Positions 17,688 through 25,469 of a stretch of 41,445 bases of DNA are shown one piece after another. Position 1 is the first letter of the stretch; each line of letters starts with the position of its first letter. The DNA is taken from assembly GCA_947567425.1 (NCBI GenBank), contig CANOLV010000023.1, positions 1 through 41,445 of the forward strand, written 5' to 3'. The notes under the pieces are model-generated. The model saw only the letters and a program-made list of their open reading frames with translations. It made no database searches and had not been told where the DNA came from. The stretch is from an uncultured Porphyromonadaceae bacterium (GTDB taxonomy: Bacteria; Bacteroidota; Bacteroidia; Bacteroidales; Muribaculaceae). The translations under genes were made by a program, and so were the position numbers.

Positions 17688-18467
17688 CTATTCCATTACT
17701 TCAAACTTCACATCGTCCAGAGCGAAATATGAAGGTGTGTTCATTCCGTATGCTCCTACATCCGACGACGATAATTTGAATACAAGCTTCTTCACAGGCG
17801 AATCCGAATTGACAAACGCATCACACAGCGTCCATTCCGACACGATATAGTGGTCCACCGGAAGCTCGGCGCGGTAATCGGCCAGATAGAATGTCTTTGC
17901 GTAGACTGGCGTAGCAGTCTCCGAATCATCGTCATAACCTTCGATGGTAAGCAGGAACCAGTCGCCCTTGACAAACTTCTTGGCAAACGCATCGCCATTC
18001 TTGATCGTATTGTAGGCATACGCGGTATTATTCAGCCATAACGACTTGATCTTGACCGCAGAGTCAAAGGTTATGGTAGGCCAGCCCGTATAGTCGGAGC
18101 CATAGCCTATGGCAAATTTGTCTGAATTGTGGCCTGCACCCTTTTTCAGGTCGCCCGTGCTGCTGTAAACCTTGTACTGATCCGGATCAAACGACGAATA
18201 GCTGTCTGATCCAAGGCATGAATATGCAAAACCGTCCCACGAACCATACTGATCATCATAATTATTATTGAACGATGCACCGTCGGCTTCGTATTTGAGC
18301 TGGTTGTTGTAGCCCATCGAACCCAATGTGGCACTTTCAAAGTCTATGTTCTCGACCTTGTCATCCTTTCCGGGATCATCCGGCCCGTCATTGTCGTCAT
18401 TCGAACATGAAAACAACATCGACGATGCAAAAATTAATGATCCGACAATAAATAGATTCTTATTCAT
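17688..18467 (-). CDS. DUF4465 surface lipoprotein
   Basis: A 259-residue lipoprotein: signal with lipobox FSC (Cys21) followed by SNDDNDGPDD, an acidic stretch of the kind that acts as a lipoprotein surface-export signal in Bacteroidetes. The body (GSWDGFAYSCLGS, FAIGYGSDYTGWPTITFD, YFALDDVKFE) matches what I know of DUF4465, a beta-sandwich domain found in surface lipoproteins of gut Bacteroidetes. Its ligand is unknown. No TonB-dependent receptor or SusD partner is next to it, unlike many surface lipoproteins. It follows the TlpA-like gene by 28 bases on the same strand and shares its transcript. Confidence 0.75.
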   Translation of the reverse strand: MNKNLFIVGSLIFASSMLFSCSNDDNDGPDDPGKDDKVENIDFESATLGSMGYNNQLKYEADGASFNNNYDDQYGSWDGFAYSCLGSDSYSSFDPDQYKVYSSTGDLKKGAGHNSDKFAIGYGSDYTGWPTITFDSAVKIKSLWLNNTAYAYNTIKNGDAFAKKFVKGDWFLLTIEGYDDDSETATPVYAKTFYLADYRAELPVDHYIVSEWTLCDAFVNSDSPVKKLVFKLSSSDVGAYGMNTPSYFALDDVKFEVME

Positions 18468-18495
18468 AACATTTTAAAAATATAAAGATTTAATA

Positions 18496-19878
18496 TCATT
18501 TCAACGCTCTCAATATCTCTGACTCATAGCGCTCAGGATCGCGGAAATCCGGACGCCGGCTGTAGGTTCCATCCTTCTCCACAAGCATGTAGAACGGAAT
18601 CCCGTCTATCCCCAGCTTATTCCGCAGATAGTTGATCTGATCCTCCGTCAGCCTGTAATGATGCCCCTTTATTCCGGGAATCATGCGCTTGTAGTGCTCC
18701 ATCGGCGACGATTCGTCGGCGATATAGACCCACTCCACATCCTTGTCCTTGAATGTAGTCTGCTTCTTAGGCTCATGATGGCGCAGGGCCTGACGGCATG
18801 GGCCGCACCATGTATCCCAGAAGTCCACCACCACGACTTTACCCTTATGCGGAGCTATTATCGCTTCGAAAAGCTGGTCAAGCGGCACATCGGGAGCCTG
18901 CTCGAATTCAGCCTTATCGGCAAGAGCGGCAAAAACGGCCTTCGTATCGTCGTTCTTCATCTGCAGCGCCTTGGCGAAAAATGGATTCTCGATGTCGCGC
19001 AGCACCGCTAAATCCCTCTCGGTAAGTTCGCCGTTCTTAGCTTTGCCCCAATAAGTACGCGACTCCAGCACACCCGCTACAGGATTGCACCGGGCACCAT
19101 ATTTCGTCCAGTCGATCTGCCAGCCATATATAAGATAATCCACGTATGGAGTCAGCACCAGCTTTTCGTCGCACATATCGAACAGCGACGCGATGCGGGT
19201 CAGATTGGCATCCGACAGGTCGCCGCCGATTGAGTCAGGCGGGACATCGCGGGTCTTTTTCTTAGCTCCGTAGGCATTGGCCAGCACAAACTTTGAATTG
19301 CCGGAGAACACTACCGAACCTTTCAGCAGATTGCGCATGTACTCTTTCAGAATCTCAGGGCAGTCAAGACTGTCGATCTTCGACATCGTCTCATTATACG
19401 TCTTGACCACAAAGTCGGTATATTCGTCGCCGTTGGCCTTATAGTCCCATATCTCAGGCGAATCCAGCGGAATGCTTATCGATCCCTCATATCTGGAAAT
19501 GGCCACGTCAAGTTCGCCGTAACGTCCATTGCTGGTGATGCCGTCATTGCCTACGGAAATGTCGGCAGTCTCCCCGGGCGCAAGATTCAGCAGAATCTTG
19601 CCTGCCGCCATAGTGGCCGGGCCATACTGATTGAAGGCATAGGTCACCGTATTGTCCGTCTCGTTGACATTGCCGACAAGTTCTTCATATTCGCCGAACA
19701 TATTGATAAGCATTGCGCTGTTGTTCAGCTTGCCCTGATTGTCAGGATGAAGATAATGGATGTTCACTGTAGTCTTTCCGACATCATATACCGGTGCCGG
19801 AATAAGATCCGACGCACCGGACGCATAGCCGGACGCTGATACCGTCAGCAATACCGGCATTAACTTTTTTAGCTTCAA
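18496..19878 (-). CDS. TlpA-like periplasmic thiol-disulfide oxidoreductase
   Basis: A 460-residue exported protein with a non-lipidated signal peptide (residues ~1-22). The N-terminal ~320 residues are a poorly conserved region (beta-rich, then helical) as in the large Bacteroidetes TlpA-like family. The C-terminal ~130 residues are a thioredoxin fold with active site C358-G-P-C361 (FWDTWCGPCRQAL) and the cis-Pro region GIDGIPFYMLV. Such proteins usually keep periplasmic Cys pairs reduced. It starts 9 bases after the ATPase gene and is followed by the DUF4465 lipoprotein, whose mature part has two further Cys. Confidence 0.85.
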   Translation of the reverse strand: MKLKKLMPVLLTVSASGYASGASDLIPAPVYDVGKTTVNIHYLHPDNQGKLNNSAMLINMFGEYEELVGNVNETDNTVTYAFNQYGPATMAAGKILLNLAPGETADISVGNDGITSNGRYGELDVAISRYEGSISIPLDSPEIWDYKANGDEYTDFVVKTYNETMSKIDSLDCPEILKEYMRNLLKGSVVFSGNSKFVLANAYGAKKKTRDVPPDSIGGDLSDANLTRIASLFDMCDEKLVLTPYVDYLIYGWQIDWTKYGARCNPVAGVLESRTYWGKAKNGELTERDLAVLRDIENPFFAKALQMKNDDTKAVFAALADKAEFEQAPDVPLDQLFEAIIAPHKGKVVVVDFWDTWCGPCRQALRHHEPKKQTTFKDKDVEWVYIADESSPMEHYKRMIPGIKGHHYRLTEDQINYLRNKLGIDGIPFYMLVEKDGTYSRRPDFRDPERYESEILRALK

Positions 19879-19887
19879 AGTATTTGA

Positions 19888-20661
19888 TTAATCTTTAGTT
19901 GTTTCATTATTCCCTGTTTCGGGCATATCGGCCTCGGCATCTTTTTCCGGCACTGAGTCAGATCCGGAATCCTGCCCGTCCGTTTCCACGGGTTCCGCGT
20001 CAGCTACGATGCGCTTGTTCTCACACCGCAGAAGGCGTCCGGGAAACTGGTCGACCAGTCCGAGATTATGCGTGGCCATTATCACCGCCGTGTCGCCCTG
20101 CGACGCTATCTCATGCAGATAGCGCACTATCTGTTCACCGGTAGCCGGATCCAGATTGCCGGTAGGCTCGTCGGCCAGTATAAGCTTAGGCTTGTTGAGC
20201 AACGCACGCGCTATGACTATGCGCTGCTGCTCGCCGCCGGAAAGCTCGTGAGGCATCTTATACGACTTTGTGAGCATACCGACCTCTTTGAGCACCTCCT
20301 CTATGCGGCCGTCTATCTCGTCGGCATTCTTCCAGCCCGTGGCCTTGAGCACAAACGCCAGATTGTCATAGACCGAACGGTCGGTAAGCAACTGAAAATC
20401 CTGAAACACTATACCTATCGACCTGCGCAGAAAGGGAATCTCCTTTCTCTTTATGGCGGTGAGGTCATAATCGAGCACCTGGGCTTCGCCGCTCTCTATC
20501 GGAATCTCCGCATACATCGATTTAAGCAACGTGCTCTTGCCGCTCCCGACTTTACCGATGATATACGTGAACTCACCCTCGTTTATAGTGAGGTTGACGT
20601 TCTTAAGCACTACATGTTCCTTGCGGAGAAGCTCCACATTTGAATATCTGACGAGGCTCAT
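19888..20661 (-). CDS. ftsE: FtsE-type ABC transporter ATPase with acidic tail
   Basis: A 257-residue ABC ATPase: Walker [10 protein letters not shown] (36-44), Q-loop VFQDFQLL, signature LSGGEQQR, Walker B LILADEP and the switch His (ATHN). The sequence is of the FtsE/LolD/MacB type, best read as FtsE, which with FtsX regulates peptidoglycan hydrolases at the division site. FtsX is not adjacent, so its membrane partner must be encoded elsewhere. About 35 residues beyond the usual end (from ~222) form an acidic, low-complexity tail. It is 18 bases after hisIE. Confidence 0.8.
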   Translation of the reverse strand: MSLVRYSNVELLRKEHVVLKNVNLTINEGEFTYIIGKVGSGKSTLLKSMYAEIPIESGEAQVLDYDLTAIKRKEIPFLRRSIGIVFQDFQLLTDRSVYDNLAFVLKATGWKNADEIDGRIEEVLKEVGMLTKSYKMPHELSGGEQQRIVIARALLNKPKLILADEPTGNLDPATGEQIVRYLHEIASQGDTAVIMATHNLGLVDQFPGRLLRCENKRIVADAEPVETDGQDSGSDSVPEKDAEADMPETGNNETTKD

Positions 20662-20679
20662 GGCTGATGGTAGCTACAA

Positions 20680-21276
20680 TTATTTATGACGTTTCTGCAG
20701 TTCTTCCGCAAGCTCCTCTATTCGGTGGCCTTTCGACGTAAGAAGCACGATAAGATGATATATCAGATCCGAAGCCTCGTATATCAGACGGTCGTCGGTG
20801 CCGTTGGTGGCTTCTATCACCGTCTCCACGGCTTCCTCCCCTATCTTCTGGGCCATACGGTTCACGCCCGACTTGAACAGCGACGTCGTGTATGAGCCTT
20901 CGGGCATCTCCTCATATCTGCGGCCGATAAAGTCCTGGAGATAACGGAAGAATTCCACGCCGTACTCATTCGTGGTACCGAAGCACGTATCAGTACCTTT
21001 ATGGCATGTCGGGCCGACAGGGTTCACCCTTATCAGAAGCGTGTCGTGGTCGCAGTCCTCCTCTATCGACACCACGTTAAGAAAGTGGCCGCTCTCCTCG
21101 CCCTTGGTCCAAAGCCTGTTCTTTGTACGGCTGAAGAATGTGACTTTGCCAGACTCCACAGTCTTGGCGTATGCCTCTTCGTTCATAAAACCGAGCATCA
21201 GCACATTTTTTGTCCTATCGTCCTGGATGATGGCGGGTATCAATCCATTCATCTTGCTATAATCTAAATTAGCCAT
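20680..21276 (-). CDS. hisIE: Bifunctional phosphoribosyl-AMP cyclohydrolase / phosphoribosyl-ATP pyrophosphatase
   Basis: A 198-residue fusion carrying out steps 2 and 3 of histidine synthesis. The N-terminal HisI half has LGFMNEEAYAKT, FFSRTKNRLWTKGEESGH and the metal-binding Cys/Asp set (DCDHDT, GPTCHKGTDTCF). The C-terminal HisE half is helical with KIGEEAVETVIE and ASDLIYHL. Both halves are complete. It is separated from the rest of the his cluster by the GH38-like gene and has its own -7 element. Confidence 0.96.
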   Translation of the reverse strand: MANLDYSKMNGLIPAIIQDDRTKNVLMLGFMNEEAYAKTVESGKVTFFSRTKNRLWTKGEESGHFLNVVSIEEDCDHDTLLIRVNPVGPTCHKGTDTCFGTTNEYGVEFFRYLQDFIGRRYEEMPEGSYTTSLFKSGVNRMAQKIGEEAVETVIEATNGTDDRLIYEASDLIYHLIVLLTSKGHRIEELAEELQKRHK

Positions 21277-21328
21277 TTCGTATTTTTATATTTTTCTGAT
21301 TCTATATGCAATCGAATTTAATATCCTA

Positions 21329-21336
21329 CAAAGTTA
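21329..21336 (-). promoter_or_regulatory. -7 element of hisIE and the genes behind it
   Basis: TAACTTTG on the minus strand, 52 bases before the hisIE start, matches TAnnTTTG. No TTTG is found 19-21 bases upstream. It suggests hisIE, ftsE, the TlpA-like gene and the DUF4465 gene can be transcribed apart from hisHAF. Confidence 0.5.
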
Positions 21337-21367
21337 CACAAAAAACATCGTGAGGCACACTCCACCC

Positions 21368-23353
21368 TTACAATAATTCCACAGTAAAGCGATACGTCAG
21401 CGATCCTTCATTCCACATTGAGAAATTAGTGCCCCATAAATTATTGCTCAGATTAAAATGCACTCCACCATCCTTATTTGGATAGTCGGTGGAATAGTTG
21501 AGTCCTCGAGGCTCTCCGACACTCACAAGGAACGCCGTCTCACTCCATATTCTATAGGTACCGCCCGAAGTGACGACATCCACATAACGGTCTATACCAT
21601 GCATCTGGCGGTTGCCGTGTTCGACCACATCGAACAGATCCACCATTGATCCCGTCTTTTCTGCCACTACCGACTCTATACCATCGGCATTGAACGATAG
21701 CCAGTATGATTCGGGCAATCTTACAGCAGGTTTGTTGACAATCGTAAGTTCCACCTCGGCCTTACGTCCACCATTATATGACAACGTATTTACATATATC
21801 TTCTCCGGATACACTCGGCCGTCGACGTTACTGTCAGCCGGAAATACAAGTTCGCTTATATGTCTCAGCCCATTGCTCTCCGTCCGCGACTTGGTGCTTA
21901 AAGTTCGGGCGGTAAGGACAGTGCCGACAGCATCTGATTCCGACAGGCCCGGTTTCCCGAAGTCGCAGAGTGCCCAATCGGCCCGGCTACGTAAGTAATT
22001 GTCCAGAAACTCGTCATAGTCATGCGAGTCGTACATCCGATAAGTGACTCCGCCGATATTAAGTTTACCGCCAATAAGCGGTATTGTCCATATTTCGTCG
22101 CCCCGACATGGTGATGCTCCGGAAATATCCGGAACCGACGGGACATCGATTCTTGACAATGCATCCGCGGCCTCAGCCTGAAGTTCCGGAGGGAGGTATT
22201 TTACGGACTCGCCGAGATAGTCGTCAATCTCCTTCCAGGACTGAGCTATTTTCACGAACGGTTCCGTGCCGAGAGCACCGACAAATTCATCCATATCATA
22301 CTTATCCCAATTGCACAGATGCGTCTTTACATCCATACCCTGCGTATGTTCGGCAATGAGACCGAGCTCAAGAGCGAAATTGATCGACTCGTCGCTATAA
22401 CGGTCAAGTCGCCCCTCTTTAAGCCATCCGGAATAAAGATTGGACAACGCCCGGAACTTTGCCATTCTAATCGGCGAACCACCGTAACCATGAATCCATG
22501 TATCACCGATTTCAGATGTGATCACAGGCAGCTGTTCACGATACGACATCAACTCTTCGGCCACCTCATTAAACGATGCGGCCACCAATTCCGCATTTGG
22601 ATATCTTACATGTAGCCCCGAATATATGCTTTTAACATCATCATAACTGTGCGGTCCATGATTATCGCCTGTAAAATTCACTGACAGCACGGTTTTGCCG
22701 TCAGGCAATAAATCTTCCGATCCGTAATCTCGCTGATAACCCAATATAATCTCGTGGCCGTCAGCATCTCTCCAACGGCAAAATTGAGGCACCGACGGAA
22801 TCTGACTCGCCGGATTGACCCCAACATGCAGAAACTCGATGCCGGCCCGGCTAAACGGCCCGACAACACCACGTGTATGACCGGGCACATCAGTCATCTT
22901 GGCGGCAATCGTGTGCTTTCCGAATCTCTCATCCAGACGACGCGATATCAAAAGATTAGTCTCAAACAGATCTCTGTTCATAATCTCAGACTCCACCGTG
23001 TAGGGAACGCCGTTCCACACAATGTCGCCATGGCGTATAGCATCTTCCAGTCGCCTGACCTCAGGAGCCGGAGCTGACTGAAGATAGTTCCAGATAAGCC
23101 AGGAACCGGTAGTCCATACATATCTTTCCTCTCCATCCTCCGAACGCAGACGATCAGCTACATCCAGTGCTTTCGGGATGAACTCCTCAAGATAGCGTTT
23201 TTCCACCACTGAACTTAAATCAGTAAAACCGACATCAAGATGAGTCTTGAACACTACATAAACCTTCTTGACATCAGCATTGACCTGCGAATTGGAGGCA
23301 TTAGCCATCAGCAGACCGCAAACCAACATTAATAACCCGATCGGTAACCTCAT
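21368..23353 (-). CDS. Secreted GH38-like glycosidase (DUF5054)
   Basis: A 661-residue protein with an N-terminal signal peptide. The N-terminal half resembles the catalytic domain of family 38 alpha-mannosidases: His38 and Asp40 in KTHLDVGFTD match the zinc-binding HxD, and Asp155 in MTDVPGHTRG is placed as the catalytic nucleophile. The region EIGDTWIHGYG is typical of DUF5054. The C-terminal half is beta-rich, as in GH38 enzymes. I expect a periplasmic or surface alpha-mannosidase-like activity, but the substrate is unknown. It starts 8 bases after hisF, is 91 bases before hisIE, and is clearly lower in G+C (106/240 in four hand-counted 60-base lines) than hisF, hisA and hisIE (34/60, 34/60, 36/60). 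Confidence 0.8.
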   Translation of the reverse strand: MRLPIGLLMLVCGLLMANASNSQVNADVKKVYVVFKTHLDVGFTDLSSVVEKRYLEEFIPKALDVADRLRSEDGEERYVWTTGSWLIWNYLQSAPAPEVRRLEDAIRHGDIVWNGVPYTVESEIMNRDLFETNLLISRRLDERFGKHTIAAKMTDVPGHTRGVVGPFSRAGIEFLHVGVNPASQIPSVPQFCRWRDADGHEIILGYQRDYGSEDLLPDGKTVLSVNFTGDNHGPHSYDDVKSIYSGLHVRYPNAELVAASFNEVAEELMSYREQLPVITSEIGDTWIHGYGGSPIRMAKFRALSNLYSGWLKEGRLDRYSDESINFALELGLIAEHTQGMDVKTHLCNWDKYDMDEFVGALGTEPFVKIAQSWKEIDDYLGESVKYLPPELQAEAADALSRIDVPSVPDISGASPCRGDEIWTIPLIGGKLNIGGVTYRMYDSHDYDEFLDNYLRSRADWALCDFGKPGLSESDAVGTVLTARTLSTKSRTESNGLRHISELVFPADSNVDGRVYPEKIYVNTLSYNGGRKAEVELTIVNKPAVRLPESYWLSFNADGIESVVAEKTGSMVDLFDVVEHGNRQMHGIDRYVDVVTSGGTYRIWSETAFLVSVGEPRGLNYSTDYPNKDGGVHFNLSNNLWGTNFSMWNEGSLTYRFTVELL

Positions 23354-23361
23354 ATAAACAT

Positions 23362-24117
23362 CTAAAATCTGACAGTCACGTTATTATCCAACAAGTATTT
23401 CTTAAGTTCGGGGATAGGGATCTCGTTGAAATGAAATATGCTCGCGGCAAGGGCCGCGTCGGCCTTACCTACGGTAAACACATCCAGAAAATGTTCTTTC
23501 CCACCGGCCCCTCCGGACGCTATTATAGGTATCGACAGGCGGTCGCTGAGCGAAGCCAATGCCTCGCACGCAAATCCGGTCTTTACACCGTCATGGTCCA
23601 TGCTCGTAAACAGGATTTCACCGGCTCCGCGTTCCTGCGCCTCGTATGCCCATTCATTAAGCCTGCGCTCGGTCGGTATGCGTCCTCCGTTGAGATAGCA
23701 TATCCACTCCTTGCCGTCAAAACGTGCATCGATAGCGACCACGCACACCTGAGCACCGAACCGGAGGCTTATGCCACCTATCAGCTCCGGTTGGCGTATT
23801 GCCGCCGAATTGATCGACACCTTGTCGGCCCCGGCGTTGAGCAATGTCTCCACATCGGCCACGCTGTGTATGCCTCCGCCCACCGTGAACGGTATACTGA
23901 CATTGGCGGCTACCCGGCTGACCAGATCGACAAACGTACCACGGCCTTCATGCGAGGCCGTAATGTCGAGATACACCAGCTCGTCGGCTCCCTGCTCGCT
24001 GTAGCGGCGGCCAAGCGCCACGGGGTCGCCCGCATCCCGAAAATTCACGAAGTTTACCCCTTTGACCGTCTTGCCGTCCTTGACGTCCAGACACGGTATG
24101 ATTCGCTTCGCTAACAT
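23362..24117 (-). CDS. hisF: Imidazole glycerol phosphate synthase, cyclase subunit
   Basis: A 251-residue (beta/alpha)8 barrel that uses ammonia passed from HisH to turn PRFAR into imidazole glycerol phosphate and AICAR. Asp11 (PCLDVKDG) and the second catalytic Asp (VAIDARFDG) are present, as are the phosphate-binding loops VGGGI and SGGAGG. The start overlaps the hisA stop by 7 bases, so the two are probably co-translated. Confidence 0.97.
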   Translation of the reverse strand: MLAKRIIPCLDVKDGKTVKGVNFVNFRDAGDPVALGRRYSEQGADELVYLDITASHEGRGTFVDLVSRVAANVSIPFTVGGGIHSVADVETLLNAGADKVSINSAAIRQPELIGGISLRFGAQVCVVAIDARFDGKEWICYLNGGRIPTERRLNEWAYEAQERGAGEILFTSMDHDGVKTGFACEALASLSDRLSIPIIASGGAGGKEHFLDVFTVGKADAALAASIFHFNEIPIPELKKYLLDNNVTVRF

Positions 24118-24842
24118 GTCCCGGAATTAAATCGTTCTATATCCTTAAATGTTATTCTGCCCTCATATATGGCTTTCCCGACTATCACCGCCGGCATAGA
24201 GGCCGCGTCAAGAGCCTCCACGTCGGACATTGACCCGACTCCGCCGCTTGCTATGAGATAGACACCGGGCACCTCCGCCATGATCGACCGGTACAGTTCG
24301 ATTGACGGTCCGGCAAGTGTGCCGTCGAGCGAGATGTCGGTAGATATCACCTGACGCACACCCCTCTCGCAGTACTGCTTGATGAACGGTATCACCGATT
24401 TTCCGGAGTCGGACAGCCAGCCATCGGTCGACACCTTGCCCTCGCGTGCATCGGCGCCGAGAATTATCCGGTCGCTCCCATACTGCGAAAGCCAGCGGCC
24501 GAACATGTCGGGATCCTTGACCGCTATGCTGCCGCCAGTCACCATCGACGCTCCGCTGTCAAATGCTATCCGCACATCCTCGTCCGACTTGATGCCACCT
24601 CCGAAATCTATCGTCAGAGAAGTCGACGAAGCTATCGACTCAAGCACACGGTGGTTCACCACATGATGCGACTTTGCCCCGTCGAGATCCACCAGATGAA
24701 GTCTGCGGCATCCGCAGTCCTCGAATCGCTTGGCCATGTCGACAGGATTGTCGGCATAGACTTTCGACGTATCGTATGCCCCTTGGGTCAGACGCACGCA
24801 CTTCCCACCTATCACATCGATGGCCGGTATAATCTGTATCAT
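24111..24842 (-). CDS. hisA: ProFAR isomerase
   Basis: A 243-residue (beta/alpha)8 barrel for the fourth step of histidine synthesis, opening the ribose of ProFAR to PRFAR. The catalytic Asp9 ([13 protein letters not shown]) and the phosphate loops DFGGGI and SGGVGS are visible. It overlaps hisH by 4 bases and hisF by 7. Confidence 0.97.
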   Translation of the reverse strand: MIQIIPAIDVIGGKCVRLTQGAYDTSKVYADNPVDMAKRFEDCGCRRLHLVDLDGAKSHHVVNHRVLESIASSTSLTIDFGGGIKSDEDVRIAFDSGASMVTGGSIAVKDPDMFGRWLSQYGSDRIILGADAREGKVSTDGWLSDSGKSVIPFIKQYCERGVRQVISTDISLDGTLAGPSIELYRSIMAEVPGVYLIASGGVGSMSDVEALDAASMPAVIVGKAIYEGRITFKDIERFNSGTC

Positions 24843-25432
24843 AAATCTATAAAATGCTTCAATATGTCCGAACCTACGCCGCCGCTCTTCTCCGGATGGA
24901 ATTGGGTGGAATAAAAATTATCCTTGCGCATCGCTCCGCTGAAAGGCACGATATAGTCGGTGACCACGTCTGTCCACTCATTTACCGGAACATAGTAGCT
25001 ATGAACGTAATATACATAGCTTCCGTCGAGACGCGCCGGCACAACTCCGCCGTCGCGGACCACCGAGATATTGTTCCATCCCGTATGTGGCACCTTATGC
25101 ACGGCGCCGGACGGCACAAACCGCTTCACGTCCACGTCGAATATGCCCAGGCAGTCGACATCGCCCTCCTCTGAATGGCGGCACATCAATTGCTGTCCTA
25201 TGCATATCCCCAGCACCGGCTGGCGCAGACTGCGGATCACTCCGTCCAGACCGTGGGCGGTCAGATATTCCATCGCGGCGCGGGCCTCGCCCACTCCCGG
25301 AAATATCACCTTGTCGGCCCGGCGTATCCGGTCCGGATCGTCGGTCACCACAGCCTCCACCCCTATGCGCCTCAGCGCACAGAGAACCGAAAAATTATTT
25401 CCGGCATTATATTTTATTATCGCCACGTCCAT
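24839..25432 (-). CDS. hisH: Imidazole glycerol phosphate synthase, glutaminase subunit
   Basis: A 197-residue class I glutamine amidotransferase that supplies ammonia to HisF. Catalytic Cys77 (LGICIGQQL), His179 and Glu181 (QFHPEKSG) are all present. It lies 37 bases after the recQ stop with no terminator or -7 element between, so it may be read from the clpX-recQ side as well. Confidence 0.96.
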   Translation of the reverse strand: MDVAIIKYNAGNNFSVLCALRRIGVEAVVTDDPDRIRRADKVIFPGVGEARAAMEYLTAHGLDGVIRSLRQPVLGICIGQQLMCRHSEEGDVDCLGIFDVDVKRFVPSGAVHKVPHTGWNNISVVRDGGVVPARLDGSYVYYVHSYYVPVNEWTDVVTDYIVPFSGAMRKDNFYSTQFHPEKSGGVGSDILKHFIDL

Positions 25433-25469
25433 AAGCGCCGAACTGTTGGTCTGTAATCGGATGCAAGGC

